Assembly (NCBI RefSeq): GCF_014357575.1
Contig: NZ_JACONW010000002.1
Span: 31,887-95,886 of the forward strand
Source of the DNA: Pseudomonas folii
GTDB lineage: Bacteria > Pseudomonadota > Gammaproteobacteria > Pseudomonadales > Pseudomonadaceae
Length of the DNA: 64,000 bases
Reading direction: 5' to 3'
In this document: piece after piece, positions 13,548 through 22,961 of the stretch
Numbering within the stretch: position 1 is the stretch's first letter
Layout of the letters: each line of letters opens with the position of its first letter
The notes under the pieces: generated by a model
What the model saw: the letters and a program-made list of their open reading frames with translations, nothing else
Databases searched by the model: none
What the model was told of the DNA's origin: nothing
Made by a program: the position numbers and the translations under genes

Positions 13548-15035
13548 ATGAAGCCCGAGCACTTGAAGCTGCTCCGGGACAAGCACTGGCGCTTGAACAA
13601 TCTGTATTTGATCACGGACAAGCAGGGCAAGAAGGTCCGCTTCCGCATGACGGATGAGCAGATTGAATACTTCGAGGGCATGCACACCCGAAACATTATC
13701 CTTAAGGCTCGGCAGCTAGGGTTCACCACTGAGTGCTGCATTATCCAGTTGGACGCAGCCTTGTTTGAGGCGGCCAAGTGCGCGCTGATCGCCCACACCC
13801 TGAATGATGCCAAGCGCCTGTTCCGCGAGAAGATCAAATATGCGTATGACAACCTTCCCGCTGAGATACGCGCTGCCAACCTTGCTTCTAACGATGCTGC
13901 TGGTGAGCTTGTGTTCAGCAAGGGCGGATCGCTCTACGTGTCCACATCCTTCCGGGGCGGGACTCTACGGTATCTGCACGTATCCGAGTTCGGGAAGATC
14001 TGCGCCAAGTTTCCCCACAAAGCCAGAGAGATCGTCACCGGGGCATTCGAGGCGGTCGCCACCGATTGCTTCGTTACCATCGAATCGACGGCGGAGGGCA
14101 GGGCTGGCTACTTCTTCGATTACTCGCAGAGCGCTGAGAAGCAGCAATTGTCCGGCGTGCCGCTGGGCAAGCTCGACTGGAAGTTCTTTTTCTTCAGTTG
14201 GTGGAAGAACAAGGCCTACTGGCTCGACCCTTCAACCGCGATCATCCCTGAACGCCTGACTGATTACTTTAATGAGTTGGCTGCAAAGCTTGGCATTGTC
14301 ACCAACCCAGGCCAGCGCGCCTGGTATGCAGCCAAAGAGAAGACCCTCGGCGACGACATGAAGCGGGAATACCCGTCGATACCAGCCGAGGCCTTCCAGC
14401 AATCAATCGAAGGTGCGTACTACGCGCGCCAGTTCACAAAGCTTTATGCGGCTCAGCGCATCGGCGTGCTGCCGGACAACAGCCATCTGCCGGTGATGAC
14501 CTTCTGGGACATCGGTGTTGGCGACTCCACGGCCATCTGGTTCGTGCGTAAGGTAGGTACTGAGTTCCACGTCATCGACTTCTACCAGAACAGCGGTGAA
14601 GGCCTGCGTCACTACATGAAGGTCCTCAAGGACAAGGGTTACACCTACTCCGAACACTGGGGCCCACACGATATCGATAACCGCGAGTTCAGCAGTGATG
14701 CGAAGACTCGGCGTGAGATGGCGCGCGAAGGCTACGAAATCGACGGCCACCACTACCGCATGACGTTTCAGGTCGTGCCGAAGATCGGCGTAGATGACGG
14801 CATTGATCAGTCCCGAGAGATCCTCGCCAGTTGCGCCTTTGACGAGGCCAAGTGCGAGGAAGGTATTTCGTGCCTGGAAAACTACCGCAAGGAGTGGGAC
14901 GACAAGAAGGGCTGCTGGAAAGACCGCCCGCTGCATGACTGGTCATCCCACGCCGCAGATGCATTCCGGTACTTCGCTGTCGCCAAGAGCGCAAGGAAGC
15001 CGGTCAAATCAATCAAGATGGGATTCGCACGCTAA
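13548..15035 (+). CDS. terL: Terminase large subunit
   Basis: The 495-residue protein has an N-terminal packaging ATPase with the Walker A-like KARQLGFTT at residues 53-61. The C-terminal nuclease domain includes FWDIGVGDSTAIWF and the ending WSSHAADAFRYFA, acidic positions typical of RNase H-fold terminase nucleases. It drives DNA into the prohead and cuts it to genome length. The stop overlaps the portal start. The pattern resembles D3-like terminases. Confidence 0.95.
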   Translation: MKPEHLKLLRDKHWRLNNLYLITDKQGKKVRFRMTDEQIEYFEGMHTRNIILKARQLGFTTECCIIQLDAALFEAAKCALIAHTLNDAKRLFREKIKYAYDNLPAEIRAANLASNDAAGELVFSKGGSLYVSTSFRGGTLRYLHVSEFGKICAKFPHKAREIVTGAFEAVATDCFVTIESTAEGRAGYFFDYSQSAEKQQLSGVPLGKLDWKFFFFSWWKNKAYWLDPSTAIIPERLTDYFNELAAKLGIVTNPGQRAWYAAKEKTLGDDMKREYPSIPAEAFQQSIEGAYYARQFTKLYAAQRIGVLPDNSHLPVMTFWDIGVGDSTAIWFVRKVGTEFHVIDFYQNSGEGLRHYMKVLKDKGYTYSEHWGPHDIDNREFSSDAKTRREMAREGYEIDGHHYRMTFQVVPKIGVDDGIDQSREILASCAFDEAKCEEGISCLENYRKEWDDKKGCWKDRPLHDWSSHAADAFRYFAVAKSARKPVKSIKMGFAR

Positions 15036-16489
15036 TGGCAGACGTCACCTACACCCGCCCGGAATACGACGCGGCACAGTCCCGTTGGCGGCTGGTGCGC
15101 GACGTGTGCAAGGGCTCCGAGACGATCAAGGCCCGCGGCGATGTGTATCTGCCTCGGCCTAATCCGCACGACGACGGCAAAGAGAACAGGGCTCGCTTCG
15201 ATACCTACCTGATGCGCGCGGTGTTCTATAACGCAACCGGGCGCACCAAGAACAGTTTGGTGGGTGCAGTGTTCCGCACCTGGCCAACCCTTACCGTTCC
15301 AACGGCACTGGATTACGTGGCAAAGGACGTCGACGGGCAAGGGATCAGCATCTACCAGCAGTCGCAGTCGGTCATCGGGCACATCCTCGAAGTCGGCCGT
15401 CATGGCTTGTTAGTGGACTATCCGAGCGTTGAGCCTGGATCTACCAGCAAGGCTGACAGCGCCTCGATGGGCATTCGTCCAACCATCGCCAGCTACAACG
15501 CTGAGTGCATCATCAACTGGAAGACACGCAAGGTTGGTGGTCAGTACCTGCTGAGTCTTGTGGTGCTGAAAGAGTTGGTCGACGAAGACACCGAGGATGG
15601 TTTCGGCGTTGAGAGCAAAGATCGGTACCGCGTACTGCGCCTGAATGACTCCGGTTTGTACGAGCAGGAGCTATGGGCGAAGGATGGCGGTGGCTGGTCG
15701 GTGACTGACGCGCGCACGCCTCTGGACGGCTCAGGCAGGCCTTGGCGCTTGATCCCCTTCATGTTCATCGGCAGCGAGAACAACGATTCGTCGATTGATG
15801 ACTCTCCGCTGTACGACATGGCCGAGATCAACATCGGCCATTACCACAACAGTGCGGACTATGAGGATTCGGTCTGGTTCTCGGGTCAGCCCCAGTTCTG
15901 GATTGCTGGCCTCGACGAAGCATGGCGCGATCACCTGGAAGAGAACGGCATCTACGTCGGCTCGCGTGCGCCTCTGACGCTTCCCGCGCAAGGATCATGC
16001 GGGTTTGCCCAGCCTGAGCCCAACACGCTCGTGAAAGAGGCTATGGACGGCAAGAAAGAAGACATGGTGTCACTCGGTGCCCGGCTGATTGAGCGTGGCA
16101 GCGCGGTGAAGACTGCGACCCAGGCCGACAACGACAGCGCGGCAGAGCACAGCATTCTGTCCCTGGCCGTGAGCAACGTAAGCGAAGGTTACAGCCAATG
16201 CCTGATGTGGATGGGCATGTTCGAGAATGTGGCTGGCGAAGCGCTGTTGAAGCTCAACCAGGACTTCACGCAGGTCAGCCTTGACGCGGCAATCATGGCC
16301 AGCCTGTTCAATGCAGTGCAGGCCGGGCAACTTCCAGCGTCGGACTTCTGGCAGTACCTGCGTGATCGAGGGGTGATCGACCCAGAGAAGACTGACGACG
16401 ATATCCGTGGCGAGCTTGAAGCCAATCCAGTGGGCTTAGGCCTCGATGATGAGGACAAACCAGATGGCGGCCAACCAAGCGATCCTTGA
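15035..16489 (+). CDS. Portal protein (DUF4055 family)
   Basis: The 484-residue protein starts MADVTYTRPEYDAAQSRWRL and contains FYNATGRTKNSLVGAVFR and LEVGRHGLLVDYP, typical of DUF4055 proteins that occupy the portal position in D3-like phages. It should form the dodecameric ring through which DNA passes. It lies between terminase and minor head gene, overlapping both. Confidence 0.88.
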   Translation: MADVTYTRPEYDAAQSRWRLVRDVCKGSETIKARGDVYLPRPNPHDDGKENRARFDTYLMRAVFYNATGRTKNSLVGAVFRTWPTLTVPTALDYVAKDVDGQGISIYQQSQSVIGHILEVGRHGLLVDYPSVEPGSTSKADSASMGIRPTIASYNAECIINWKTRKVGGQYLLSLVVLKELVDEDTEDGFGVESKDRYRVLRLNDSGLYEQELWAKDGGGWSVTDARTPLDGSGRPWRLIPFMFIGSENNDSSIDDSPLYDMAEINIGHYHNSADYEDSVWFSGQPQFWIAGLDEAWRDHLEENGIYVGSRAPLTLPAQGSCGFAQPEPNTLVKEAMDGKKEDMVSLGARLIERGSAVKTATQADNDSAAEHSILSLAVSNVSEGYSQCLMWMGMFENVAGEALLKLNQDFTQVSLDAAIMASLFNAVQAGQLPASDFWQYLRDRGVIDPEKTDDDIRGELEANPVGLGLDDEDKPDGGQPSDP

Positions 16490-17531
16490 TGCCACTATCC
16501 GGCACGCAGTGTTCCTCGAAAGACTGAAAGCAGGGGAGGTGAAGAAGTTCGCCCCCTTTCTGAAGGAGATAGACCGCTCGTTGCGTGAGCGCCTGACCAA
16601 GTCCGACTTGACTGGGTTTACACGAAAACGCCTGGAGAAGCTGCTCGACGAAGTGGATAGTCTGCTTTTGGGCATATTCAACCGGTTTGGCGATCAGCTC
16701 ACGCTGGACCTGATCGACCTGGCTAACTACGAGGCTCAGTTCGAGGCGACGAGCCTGACCCGGGCAGTACCGGTCGGGATCAGCTTTGAGGCTGCCGTTC
16801 CTTCGCTTGCGGCGATCAGATCCGCAGTGCTGAGCAACCCGCTGAGCATCAGAGACGGCGGCAAGCTACTCAAGCCATTCATCAAGGACTGGACGACGGC
16901 AGAGCGTGCGCGTGTCACCGGCGCAATTCGGCAAGGCTTCTTCGAAGGGCAGACGAACTACCAAATCCTGCAGAACATTCGCGGCACCAAGGCGGCTGGG
17001 TACGGCGACGGCATTTTGTCTGTGACCGATCGCAACGCAGCAACGGTGGTGCGCACTGCCATCCAGCACGTTGCCAGTCAGGCGCGGATGGAAACGGCCA
17101 AGGCCAACACCGACATCGTTACCGAGATTCAGCTGGTCGCCACGCTCGACAGCAAGACCAGCCAGGTATGTCGCACCCTGGACAAGCGGCGCTTCCCGGT
17201 CGATTCAGGGCCGCGGCCGCCGTTTCACCCAAATTGCCGAACCACCTTTGTCTTGCTGACGCGCCTGAGCGAGATGTTTGCCCAGGGCGCTACTCGGGCC
17301 TCACAGAACGGCCAGGTCAGCGCGGACCTCGACTATTACCACTGGCTCCAGCAGCAGCCTGCAGCCTTCCAAGACAAGGCGATCGGCAAAGTCCGCGGCG
17401 CTCTGTTCCGTAATGGCGGCCTGAGCGTTAAGCGATTCTCCGAGCTACAGCTCGACCGCAACTTCGAACCACTGACACTCTTAGAGATGAAGGCCCTTGA
17501 GCCTTTGGCCTTCGAGCGCGCAGGCATCTGA
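16464..17531 (+). CDS. Minor head protein (Mu F/SPP1 gp7 type)
   Basis: The 355-residue protein has the C-terminal head-morphogenesis domain: TAIQHVASQARMETAKAN, then SKTSQVCRTLDKRRFPVDSG and PPFHPNCRTTFVLL, with the conserved C...PPFHPNCR pattern of the Phage_Mu_F family. It probably assists prohead assembly or is ejected. ATG 16464 is preferred (GAGGA upstream); an in-frame ATG at 16446 exists. It overlaps the portal gene end. Confidence 0.88.
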   Translation: MAANQAILDATIRHAVFLERLKAGEVKKFAPFLKEIDRSLRERLTKSDLTGFTRKRLEKLLDEVDSLLLGIFNRFGDQLTLDLIDLANYEAQFEATSLTRAVPVGISFEAAVPSLAAIRSAVLSNPLSIRDGGKLLKPFIKDWTTAERARVTGAIRQGFFEGQTNYQILQNIRGTKAAGYGDGILSVTDRNAATVVRTAIQHVASQARMETAKANTDIVTEIQLVATLDSKTSQVCRTLDKRRFPVDSGPRPPFHPNCRTTFVLLTRLSEMFAQGATRASQNGQVSADLDYYHWLQQQPAAFQDKAIGKVRGALFRNGGLSVKRFSELQLDRNFEPLTLLEMKALEPLAFERAGI

Positions 17532-17571
17532 TCCGCAGGCCGAGCCTGCACACCAGTCCCAGGGGGACAGC

Positions 17572-18288
17572 ATGAAATACCTGATCGACAAAGCAGCATA
17601 CGACGCGCTCGAACCCTCGTTACAGGCCTTCTACAAGGCGCAGGGCGAGGACTACGTGCTGGCTATTGAAGGATTGCCCGCTCCAGAAGACACCGCAGGC
17701 CTTAAAGCCAAGAATGATGAGCTTTTGGCTGAGCTGAAAGCCAATAAGACCAAGGCGCGTGAGGCCGAAGAAGCCGCTCGCCGTGCCGCTGAGGAGAACG
17801 CCCGCAAGTCAGGGGACACTGAGGCGCTTGATCGTAGCTGGTCAGAAAAGCACTCAGCAGCCTTGGCCGAGAAGGAAGGCACGCTAACTGCGCTACAGGC
17901 TCAAGTCCACGCGCTGACTGTCGGTGCTACTGCGGCTCGACTGGCCGGTGAACTGGCAGTTCAAGGCTCGGCAATGGTGCTGCAGCAAATCATCGAGCCG
18001 CGCCTCTCCATGCAGATTCGCGAAGGAAAGCCCGCCGTCGTGGTGCTCGACGACCAGCTTCGGCCTACCGCCTTGACGGTTGATGAGTTCAAAACCCAAT
18101 TGTTCAACGATGCCGCTCTGGCACCGCTGATTGCTTCAAGCAGGGCTTCTGGTGGCGGGGCTACCGGTGGCAAAGGCGGCGGGGCCGCAAAAACGTGGGA
18201 CCAACTTACCGGGATGGAGCGAGTAGAGCTCCGCCGAACCAACCCCGCCGAACATGCGCGCCTGAAAGCCGCTGCTGAGGCCAAGTAA
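17572..18288 (+). CDS. Head scaffolding protein
   Basis: The 238-residue acidic protein starts MKYLIDKAAYDALEPSLQAF. A long charged, Ala/Glu/Lys-rich coiled coil spans about residues 40-120, and a Gly-rich linker (ASGGGATGGKGGGAAK) precedes a helical C-terminus (MERVELRRTNPAEHARLKA). This is the layout of scaffolds that bind capsid by their C-terminus. It lies directly before the major capsid gene. AGGGGGA precedes ATG 17572. Confidence 0.82.
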   Translation: MKYLIDKAAYDALEPSLQAFYKAQGEDYVLAIEGLPAPEDTAGLKAKNDELLAELKANKTKAREAEEAARRAAEENARKSGDTEALDRSWSEKHSAALAEKEGTLTALQAQVHALTVGATAARLAGELAVQGSAMVLQQIIEPRLSMQIREGKPAVVVLDDQLRPTALTVDEFKTQLFNDAALAPLIASSRASGGGATGGKGGGAAKTWDQLTGMERVELRRTNPAEHARLKAAAEAK

Positions 18289-18302
18289 AAGGATCATCCG
18301 CA

Positions 18303-19331
18303 ATGCCTACCATTCTCTCGGACGTCGTATTTCGCGACGAGCTGCGCGACTACATCAGCGTTAATACCGTTGAGCGTACCGCGTTCTTCCAGTCGGGCAT
18401 CCTGACCAATAACTCGGATATGTCCCAGTTGCTGGCAAGCCCGTCGAACACTTTCACCATTCCGTGGTGGGTCGATCTGGATGCGTCTATCGAGTCGAAC
18501 TACTCGAACGACGTATACACCGACATCGCTGTGCCGTTGTCCGTTACCAGTGCTTCCATGCAGGCGCGCGCTGCGTACCTCAACGAAGGCTGGAACTGCA
18601 TGAATCTGGTGAAGAACATCACCAAGCAGGACCCGCTGGAGTTCGTAGCAGGTCGCCTGATCTCCTACTGGATGCGTGTTGCTCAGCGCCGCACCATCGC
18701 CACGGCTGTGGGTATCTACAACGACAACGTAGCCAGCAACGGTGGCGACATGGTTGTGGACGCAGGCGGCATCATCAACCCGACGGCAGTGATTCGCGCC
18801 AAGGGCTCGATGGGCGACTACACCGGTCAACTGGGCGGCCTGAGCGTCATCGCGATGCACTCAGCTGTGCACACCGAGCTGTCGATCCAGAACCAGATCG
18901 ACTTCGCGCCAATTGCTGATCAAACCCCAGAGTTCGGTCGCTTCCAGGGCATGATCGTTGTTCTGGACGATGGCCTGCCTGTGATCGGTACGGGCGCATC
19001 TGCCAAGTACCTCTCAATCATCTTCGGCCCTGGCGCAATGGGTTACGCCGAAGAGCAGCCAGAAGGTCTGGACGGTCTGGAATACGAGCGAGCGCCTGAT
19101 CGTGGCAACGGTGGCGGTACTGAGACCCTGTGGACTCGTCGCAACTTCGTTGTGCATCCGCTGGGCTACTCGTTCACCAGCGCAACCATCACCGGTACCC
19201 CGACCACCACTCGCCCGATCTCGGCGAACTGGGCGGACCTGGCGCTGGCTACCAACTGGGAGCGCAAGTTCGCTCGCAAGCAAGTGCCACTGGCGTTCAT
19301 CACTTCCCTCGTAACCGCTCCAGCGGCCTAG
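18303..19331 (+). CDS. Major capsid protein
   Basis: The 342-residue protein starts MPTILSDVVFRDELRDYISV. Its position after scaffold and length are right for a siphovirus coat protein. The segments DLDASIESNYSNDVYTD and AMHSAVHTELSIQNQIDF resemble capsid proteins of D3-like Pseudomonas phages with HK97-type folds. No N-terminal delta domain or protease gene is evident, consistent with a separate scaffold. Confidence 0.88.
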   Translation: MPTILSDVVFRDELRDYISVNTVERTAFFQSGILTNNSDMSQLLASPSNTFTIPWWVDLDASIESNYSNDVYTDIAVPLSVTSASMQARAAYLNEGWNCMNLVKNITKQDPLEFVAGRLISYWMRVAQRRTIATAVGIYNDNVASNGGDMVVDAGGIINPTAVIRAKGSMGDYTGQLGGLSVIAMHSAVHTELSIQNQIDFAPIADQTPEFGRFQGMIVVLDDGLPVIGTGASAKYLSIIFGPGAMGYAEEQPEGLDGLEYERAPDRGNGGGTETLWTRRNFVVHPLGYSFTSATITGTPTTTRPISANWADLALATNWERKFARKQVPLAFITSLVTAPAA

Positions 19332-19374
19332 TCGAAGCTCGGCCCTTCGGGGCTGGCCTTCAAAGGAGAAAACC

Positions 19375-19881
19375 ATGGCTGTCGATAAAGACAATCACAT
19401 CAACCCGAACCTAAAGGCTCGATGGGGCTTTGCTGGCGAGGAGGGCGATATCACTGTCGGGCCTCAGACCGTTGGTGAAACTGGCGGCGTAGATCACGCT
19501 CGTACGCGAACCGCGGAAGGTGGTGGTCGCAATAGCGGTGGTGGCGCGGATCCTGCCGTAGAAACCTTGCAGCTTGATGCGATCGGCAAGTTGGCTGAAG
19601 GGTTGGAAAACGGTGTATTGCTGGAGCCTGAAAGCGATGGCCCAGCAATGCGTATTCACCAGGCGCTCGTTGGTTTTCAGGAAGGCGTTCAGAACCTTTC
19701 TGATGAACTCGCCCAGGCGAAGCTGGACTTGGAGGCTGAACGCGCCAAGAACACTGACCCCCGTGATAGCCTCACCATCCCGGAAATCAAAGAGCAGCTG
19801 GACGCGAAAGAAGTCAAGTACACGTCCACTGCCAACAAGGCCGAGCTGCTCGAACTGCTGAAGGCTCAGCCCGCACCCTAG
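19375..19881 (+). CDS. Head-associated protein with HeH/LEM-like C-terminus
   Basis: The 168-residue acidic protein has a low-complexity Gly-rich region near residue 45-57, a coiled-coil segment (LSDELAQAKLDLEAERAKN), and a C-terminal helix-extended-helix motif (LTIPEIKEQLDAKEVKYTST... AELLELL). Such HeH domains are frequent in phage head-connector loci and may bind DNA. The GGAG before ATG 19375 is good. Decoration or connector role is inferred. Confidence 0.7.
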   Translation: MAVDKDNHINPNLKARWGFAGEEGDITVGPQTVGETGGVDHARTRTAEGGGRNSGGGADPAVETLQLDAIGKLAEGLENGVLLEPESDGPAMRIHQALVGFQEGVQNLSDELAQAKLDLEAERAKNTDPRDSLTIPEIKEQLDAKEVKYTSTANKAELLELLKAQPAP

Positions 19882-19890
19882 GAGTAACAC

Positions 19891-20394
19891 ATGGCACTCA
19901 TCGTTGAGGATGGCACCGGCAAGCCGGATGCAGACAGCTACTCGACAGCGGCGGAACTGGTCAGCTATGCCGCAAGGTACGGCGTGACCATCCCTGCTGA
20001 AGAGACTGCGCAGGAAGCGCTACTGCGCCGGGCCGCCTTGGCGATGGATGGCATGAAGTGGAAAGGGAGCCGCCAAAGCAGCGACCAGGCTCTGGCGTGG
20101 CCACGCAAGGATGTCATCATTGATGACGAGATAAAGCCGTCGGGCTACATCCCGGCAAGAATTCAATACGGCCAGATGGCTCTGGCCGCCGAGATACACC
20201 AAGACGATATCGACCCCATCGATAAACGCAAAGGCGCTGTGACTCTTGAGCGTGTCGAGGGCGCAGTGACTCGCGAATATGCAGCGATCAGCAACAGCAG
20301 CGGACGACTGCTACCGGCAGCGCCAGACCGGCCAAGCCGCACGCAGTTTGCTGACTATCTTCAAAAGCGCGGGCTGTTCGCCATTCGCGCATAA
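19891..20394 (+). CDS. Head-tail connector, DnaT-like family
   Basis: The 167-residue protein starts MALIVEDGTGKPDADSYSTA and contains LRRAALAMDGMKWKGSRQSS and ALAWPRKDV, a family often labelled DnaT-like ssDNA-binding protein. In phages it sits at the head-tail connector position, as here. An adaptor role is more likely than replication. The start is preceded by AGGAG. Confidence 0.75.
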   Translation: MALIVEDGTGKPDADSYSTAAELVSYAARYGVTIPAEETAQEALLRRAALAMDGMKWKGSRQSSDQALAWPRKDVIIDDEIKPSGYIPARIQYGQMALAAEIHQDDIDPIDKRKGAVTLERVEGAVTREYAAISNSSGRLLPAAPDRPSRTQFADYLQKRGLFAIRA

Positions 20395-20408
20395 CAGTCG
20401 GAGCCAAC

Positions 20409-20777
20409 ATGGCCTTCTACGACGAAATGGCCGCGTTGGCTCTCGAACTGATAGCCGAGTTCGGCCAGCCGGTCACTTTGCGCGACGTTGTGAAGGGCGC
20501 CTACGATCCATCCATAGGAGGTACGGCGCCTGATTCAATCACCGAGCGGACCGCGCAGGGCATCCTTACCGACTTTACCGGTCAAGAGTTCCAGACGAAC
20601 ACCCTGATTAAAGTAGGCGATAAGAAGCTAAAGATAGCCGCTAGCGGACTGACTGCGCCGCCAAACCTGCTCAGCAAAGTAGTTGTGCAAGGTCGCACAT
20701 GGTCAATCATCCCTCCGCTGAAAGAGATCAACCCAGCCGGGACGCCTTTGCTTTATGAGCTGCAGGTGCGGGCATGA
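20409..20777 (+). CDS. Head-tail joining protein
   Basis: The 122-residue protein starts MAFYDEMAALALELIAEFGQ and has a mainly beta second half (VGDKKLKIAASGLTAPPNL... VVVQGRTWSIIPPLKEINP), as in lambda FII or SPP1 gp16-type stoppers. It lies between the connector and the neck protein and overlaps the next gene by four bases. Confidence 0.72.
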   Translation: MAFYDEMAALALELIAEFGQPVTLRDVVKGAYDPSIGGTAPDSITERTAQGILTDFTGQEFQTNTLIKVGDKKLKIAASGLTAPPNLLSKVVVQGRTWSIIPPLKEINPAGTPLLYELQVRA

Positions 20778-21427
20778 GTAGGTACACAGGCCTCAATGGC
20801 AGTTTCGCTGAGCAGATCGCCCAGTTTGCCGAAGGCGCGCGCCAAGCGATGGACGCCAGTTTCCGAGAAATCATTATCGAGCTGGGCGGCTCTCTGATTC
20901 GAATGTCTCCAGTCGGGAACCAAGAGCTTTGGGCTAGTAATGTGGCTTTCCGAGCCAAGAATACCCGTGCAGCCGACGACTACGACTTTAAGGTGTCCGT
21001 CCGTAACACCGTCATCAACCTGACCGACTCTAATTTCACTAAGTCAGGAAACCTTCGCAAGGGTGTTAAATATGCCAAGCCCTTGACGAAGACCGAGCGA
21101 GACCAGAACTACAACGTCAATGGACTGGTCGCCGGAAAGGATTATGTCGGCGGTCGCTTTCGCGGCAACTGGCAATTTTCTATCGAGGCTCCTGCAGACG
21201 GGACGCTCGATATCGTCGACCCGAGTGGAAGCATGTCTCTGGCCCTACTGAGGGGGCAGGTCGCTTCGCTCACTGCGGGCCAAACAGCCTACATCGTGAA
21301 CAATCTGCCTTATGCAATCCCGCTGGAGTACGGCCACAGCAGCCAGGCCCCATCGGGCATGGTCCGCGTGACGATTGCCCGCTTTCAACAGATCGTGGCC
21401 GAGGCCATCAGGAACAACCAGGTATGA
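20774..21427 (+). CDS. Neck/tail-completion protein (HK97 gp10-like)
   Basis: The 217-residue protein has an N-terminal helix (FAEGARQAMDASFREIIIELGGSLI) and the late YIVNNLPYAIPLEYGHSSQAPSG motif, which is characteristic of HK97 gp10-like neck proteins. It should connect tail tube to head. Overlapping starts and stops tie it to both neighbours. Confidence 0.78.
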   Translation: MSRYTGLNGSFAEQIAQFAEGARQAMDASFREIIIELGGSLIRMSPVGNQELWASNVAFRAKNTRAADDYDFKVSVRNTVINLTDSNFTKSGNLRKGVKYAKPLTKTERDQNYNVNGLVAGKDYVGGRFRGNWQFSIEAPADGTLDIVDPSGSMSLALLRGQVASLTAGQTAYIVNNLPYAIPLEYGHSSQAPSGMVRVTIARFQQIVAEAIRNNQV

Positions 21428-21834
21428 GCCATAAGATAATCAGGTCGCTGCTGGAGACGCGCATTGCTGCGTGGGCCGCAGAGCGCGAACTTCGCGTTGC
21501 ATACCAGGGTGTGAACTTCACCCCCGTATCCGATGAGACCTACCTGAGCGCATTCATGCTCCCGGCCGGGACCGGCACGGACACACTGTCAGGCGATCAC
21601 CGGGTTTACACCGGCGTATTCCAGATCAACGTGGTGACGCCAGTCGGTAACGGTACCGGCGACGCTGAGGGCTTGGTTGATGAGCTGGCCGAACTGTTTC
21701 CGGCTTTCCTCAGGCTTAAGCGTGATGAATTCGAAGTGATGGTATTAACGCCGGTCGAGCCTGGACCGCCAATCACTGCCGACACGACTCTGACCGTCTC
21801 GGCCTCGTTCCAGTATCGATCCGACACCAACTAA
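21424..21834 (+). CDS. Tail terminator-like protein (DUF4128)
   Basis: The 136-residue protein begins MSHKIIRSLLETRIAAWAAE and includes HRVYTGVFQINVVTPVGNGTG and LAELFPAFLRLKR, matching DUF4128 proteins that cap the tail tube (lambda gpU role). It precedes the tail tube gene, separated by a terminator-like hairpin. Confidence 0.76.
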   Translation: MSHKIIRSLLETRIAAWAAERELRVAYQGVNFTPVSDETYLSAFMLPAGTGTDTLSGDHRVYTGVFQINVVTPVGNGTGDAEGLVDELAELFPAFLRLKRDEFEVMVLTPVEPGPPITADTTLTVSASFQYRSDTN

Positions 21835-21855
21835 TTCGCCCGTTGGGCAAACCTG

Positions 21856-21879
21856 AACCCGCCACTGAGCGGGTTTTTT
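21856..21879 (+). terminator. Hairpin with T run before the tail tube gene
   Basis: AACCCGC and GCGGGTT form a stem with a 6-base loop, followed by TTTTTT. It should partly reduce downstream transcription, or reset it, within the late operon. It is one of several similar hairpins just ahead of structural gene starts. Confidence 0.75.
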
Positions 21880-21903
21880 CATTTCTGAAAAGAGGAAACA
21901 CCA

Positions 21904-22557
21904 ATGGCGTTCAAGCTCCCCAACGGCGCGATCATGGAGATTGCATCTGTTTTCAACGCTGCCGTGCTGGCCACTGCGATCAGCAACGGCAATCCTGCTG
22001 TAGTCACTGCTGTAGGTCATAGCCTGGAAGATGGCGACATCATCGTCGCAACGTCCGGCTGGACACGGCTGAATGATCGTGTGGCGCGCGTTGATGCTTC
22101 ACTGGCTGACTCGTTCGCACTGGAAGGCATCGACACCACCAAGACCAACGTTTACACCGCTGGCGCTGGTATTGGCTCTGTGCGCAACGTCAGTGCCTGG
22201 GCGCAGATTGCTCAGATCACCGAGGTTGCTACGAGCGGCGGCGATCAGCAGTTCACCACCTTTGGCTTCCTGGAAGACGATGACGACCGCCAGCTGCCGA
22301 CCACCAAGTCGCCGATCAGCATGACCATTACCGTCGCCGATGACCCATTGCTGCCTTACGTGCCGATCTGCGAGGGTGCAGATGAGGACAAGGAATCTCG
22401 CGTGGTTCGGCTGAAGCTGCCGAATGGCTCCGAGATCTACTACAACGCGTACATCTCGATCACTTCCACCCCGACGCTGTCGCGCAACAACATCATGACC
22501 CGCACCATCACCCTGTCGTTGGCCTCGCGCCCTACTCGTTATCAGGCGGCGGCGTAA
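21904..22557 (+). CDS. Major tail tube protein
   Basis: The 217-residue protein starts MAFKLPNGAIMEIASVFNAA. GHSLEDGDIIVATSGW and FGFLEDDDDRQLPTTKSPIS fit phage tail tube proteins of the lambda gpV type. It lies between the terminator and the chaperone pair, and polymerises into the tail tube. It is separated from the preceding gene by a hairpin. Confidence 0.87.
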   Translation: MAFKLPNGAIMEIASVFNAAVLATAISNGNPAVVTAVGHSLEDGDIIVATSGWTRLNDRVARVDASLADSFALEGIDTTKTNVYTAGAGIGSVRNVSAWAQIAQITEVATSGGDQQFTTFGFLEDDDDRQLPTTKSPISMTITVADDPLLPYVPICEGADEDKESRVVRLKLPNGSEIYYNAYISITSTPTLSRNNIMTRTITLSLASRPTRYQAAA

Positions 22558-22560
22558 CCC

Positions 22561-22944
22561 ATGGCGAAGATCAAGATTGCTCAGACCCCGACCTTCAAGG
22601 CTAAGGTCGGAATTCCTCGCGTTGGGGCCGATTCTGTTCAGGTGGATTTCACCTTCGCCTACCTGAATCGCCTGGAGCTTTCGGCGCTGTTCGACAAGTG
22701 GAACCAAGCGCGTGACGCGCATGCAGCCAAGGTCAAGGAAGGTGGCATGTCGTGGCAGGAGGCTACGGCGTCCGAGATCGAGCTACAGGTTTCCCAGATC
22801 AAGGAAATCGTTACCGACTGGGCCTTCGAAGACAAGTTTGACGAAGAGGCTATCACTGCGCTTGTCACTACTTGCGTCGGCGCACCTCAGGCGGTACTTG
22901 AAGCCTATCAAGGCGCGTACAACCCGGCTCGCTTGGGAAACTGA
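22561..22944 (+). CDS. Tail assembly chaperone (gpG-like)
   Basis: The 127-residue protein (MAKIKIAQTPTFKAKVGIPR...) starts three bases after the tail tube stop. It corresponds to lambda gpG, which coats the tape measure during tail assembly. Its last codons read TTG-GGA-AAC-TGA and contain the slippery heptamer G-GGA-AAC. A -1 slip lets ribosomes continue into the next frame to make the gpGT-like fusion of about 231 residues. Confidence 0.88.
   Translation: MAKIKIAQTPTFKAKVGIPRVGADSVQVDFTFAYLNRLELSALFDKWNQARDAHAAKVKEGGMSWQEATASEIELQVSQIKEIVTDWAFEDKFDEEAITALVTTCVGAPQAVLEAYQGAYNPARLGN
22935..22941 (+). promoter_or_regulatory. Programmed -1 ribosomal frameshift site (GGGAAAC)
   Basis: G-GGA-AAC stands in the correct phase of the gpG-like gene one codon before its TGA. 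Slipping back one base reads GGG-AAA-CTG and enters the frame of 22962-23255 with no stop. A GGGCC/GGCCC pairing at about 22957-22977 could be the stimulating stem. Lambda G/GT uses the same logic with GGGAAAG. Confidence 0.85.
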
Positions 22945-22961
22945 TTGCGGCGTCCAGGGCC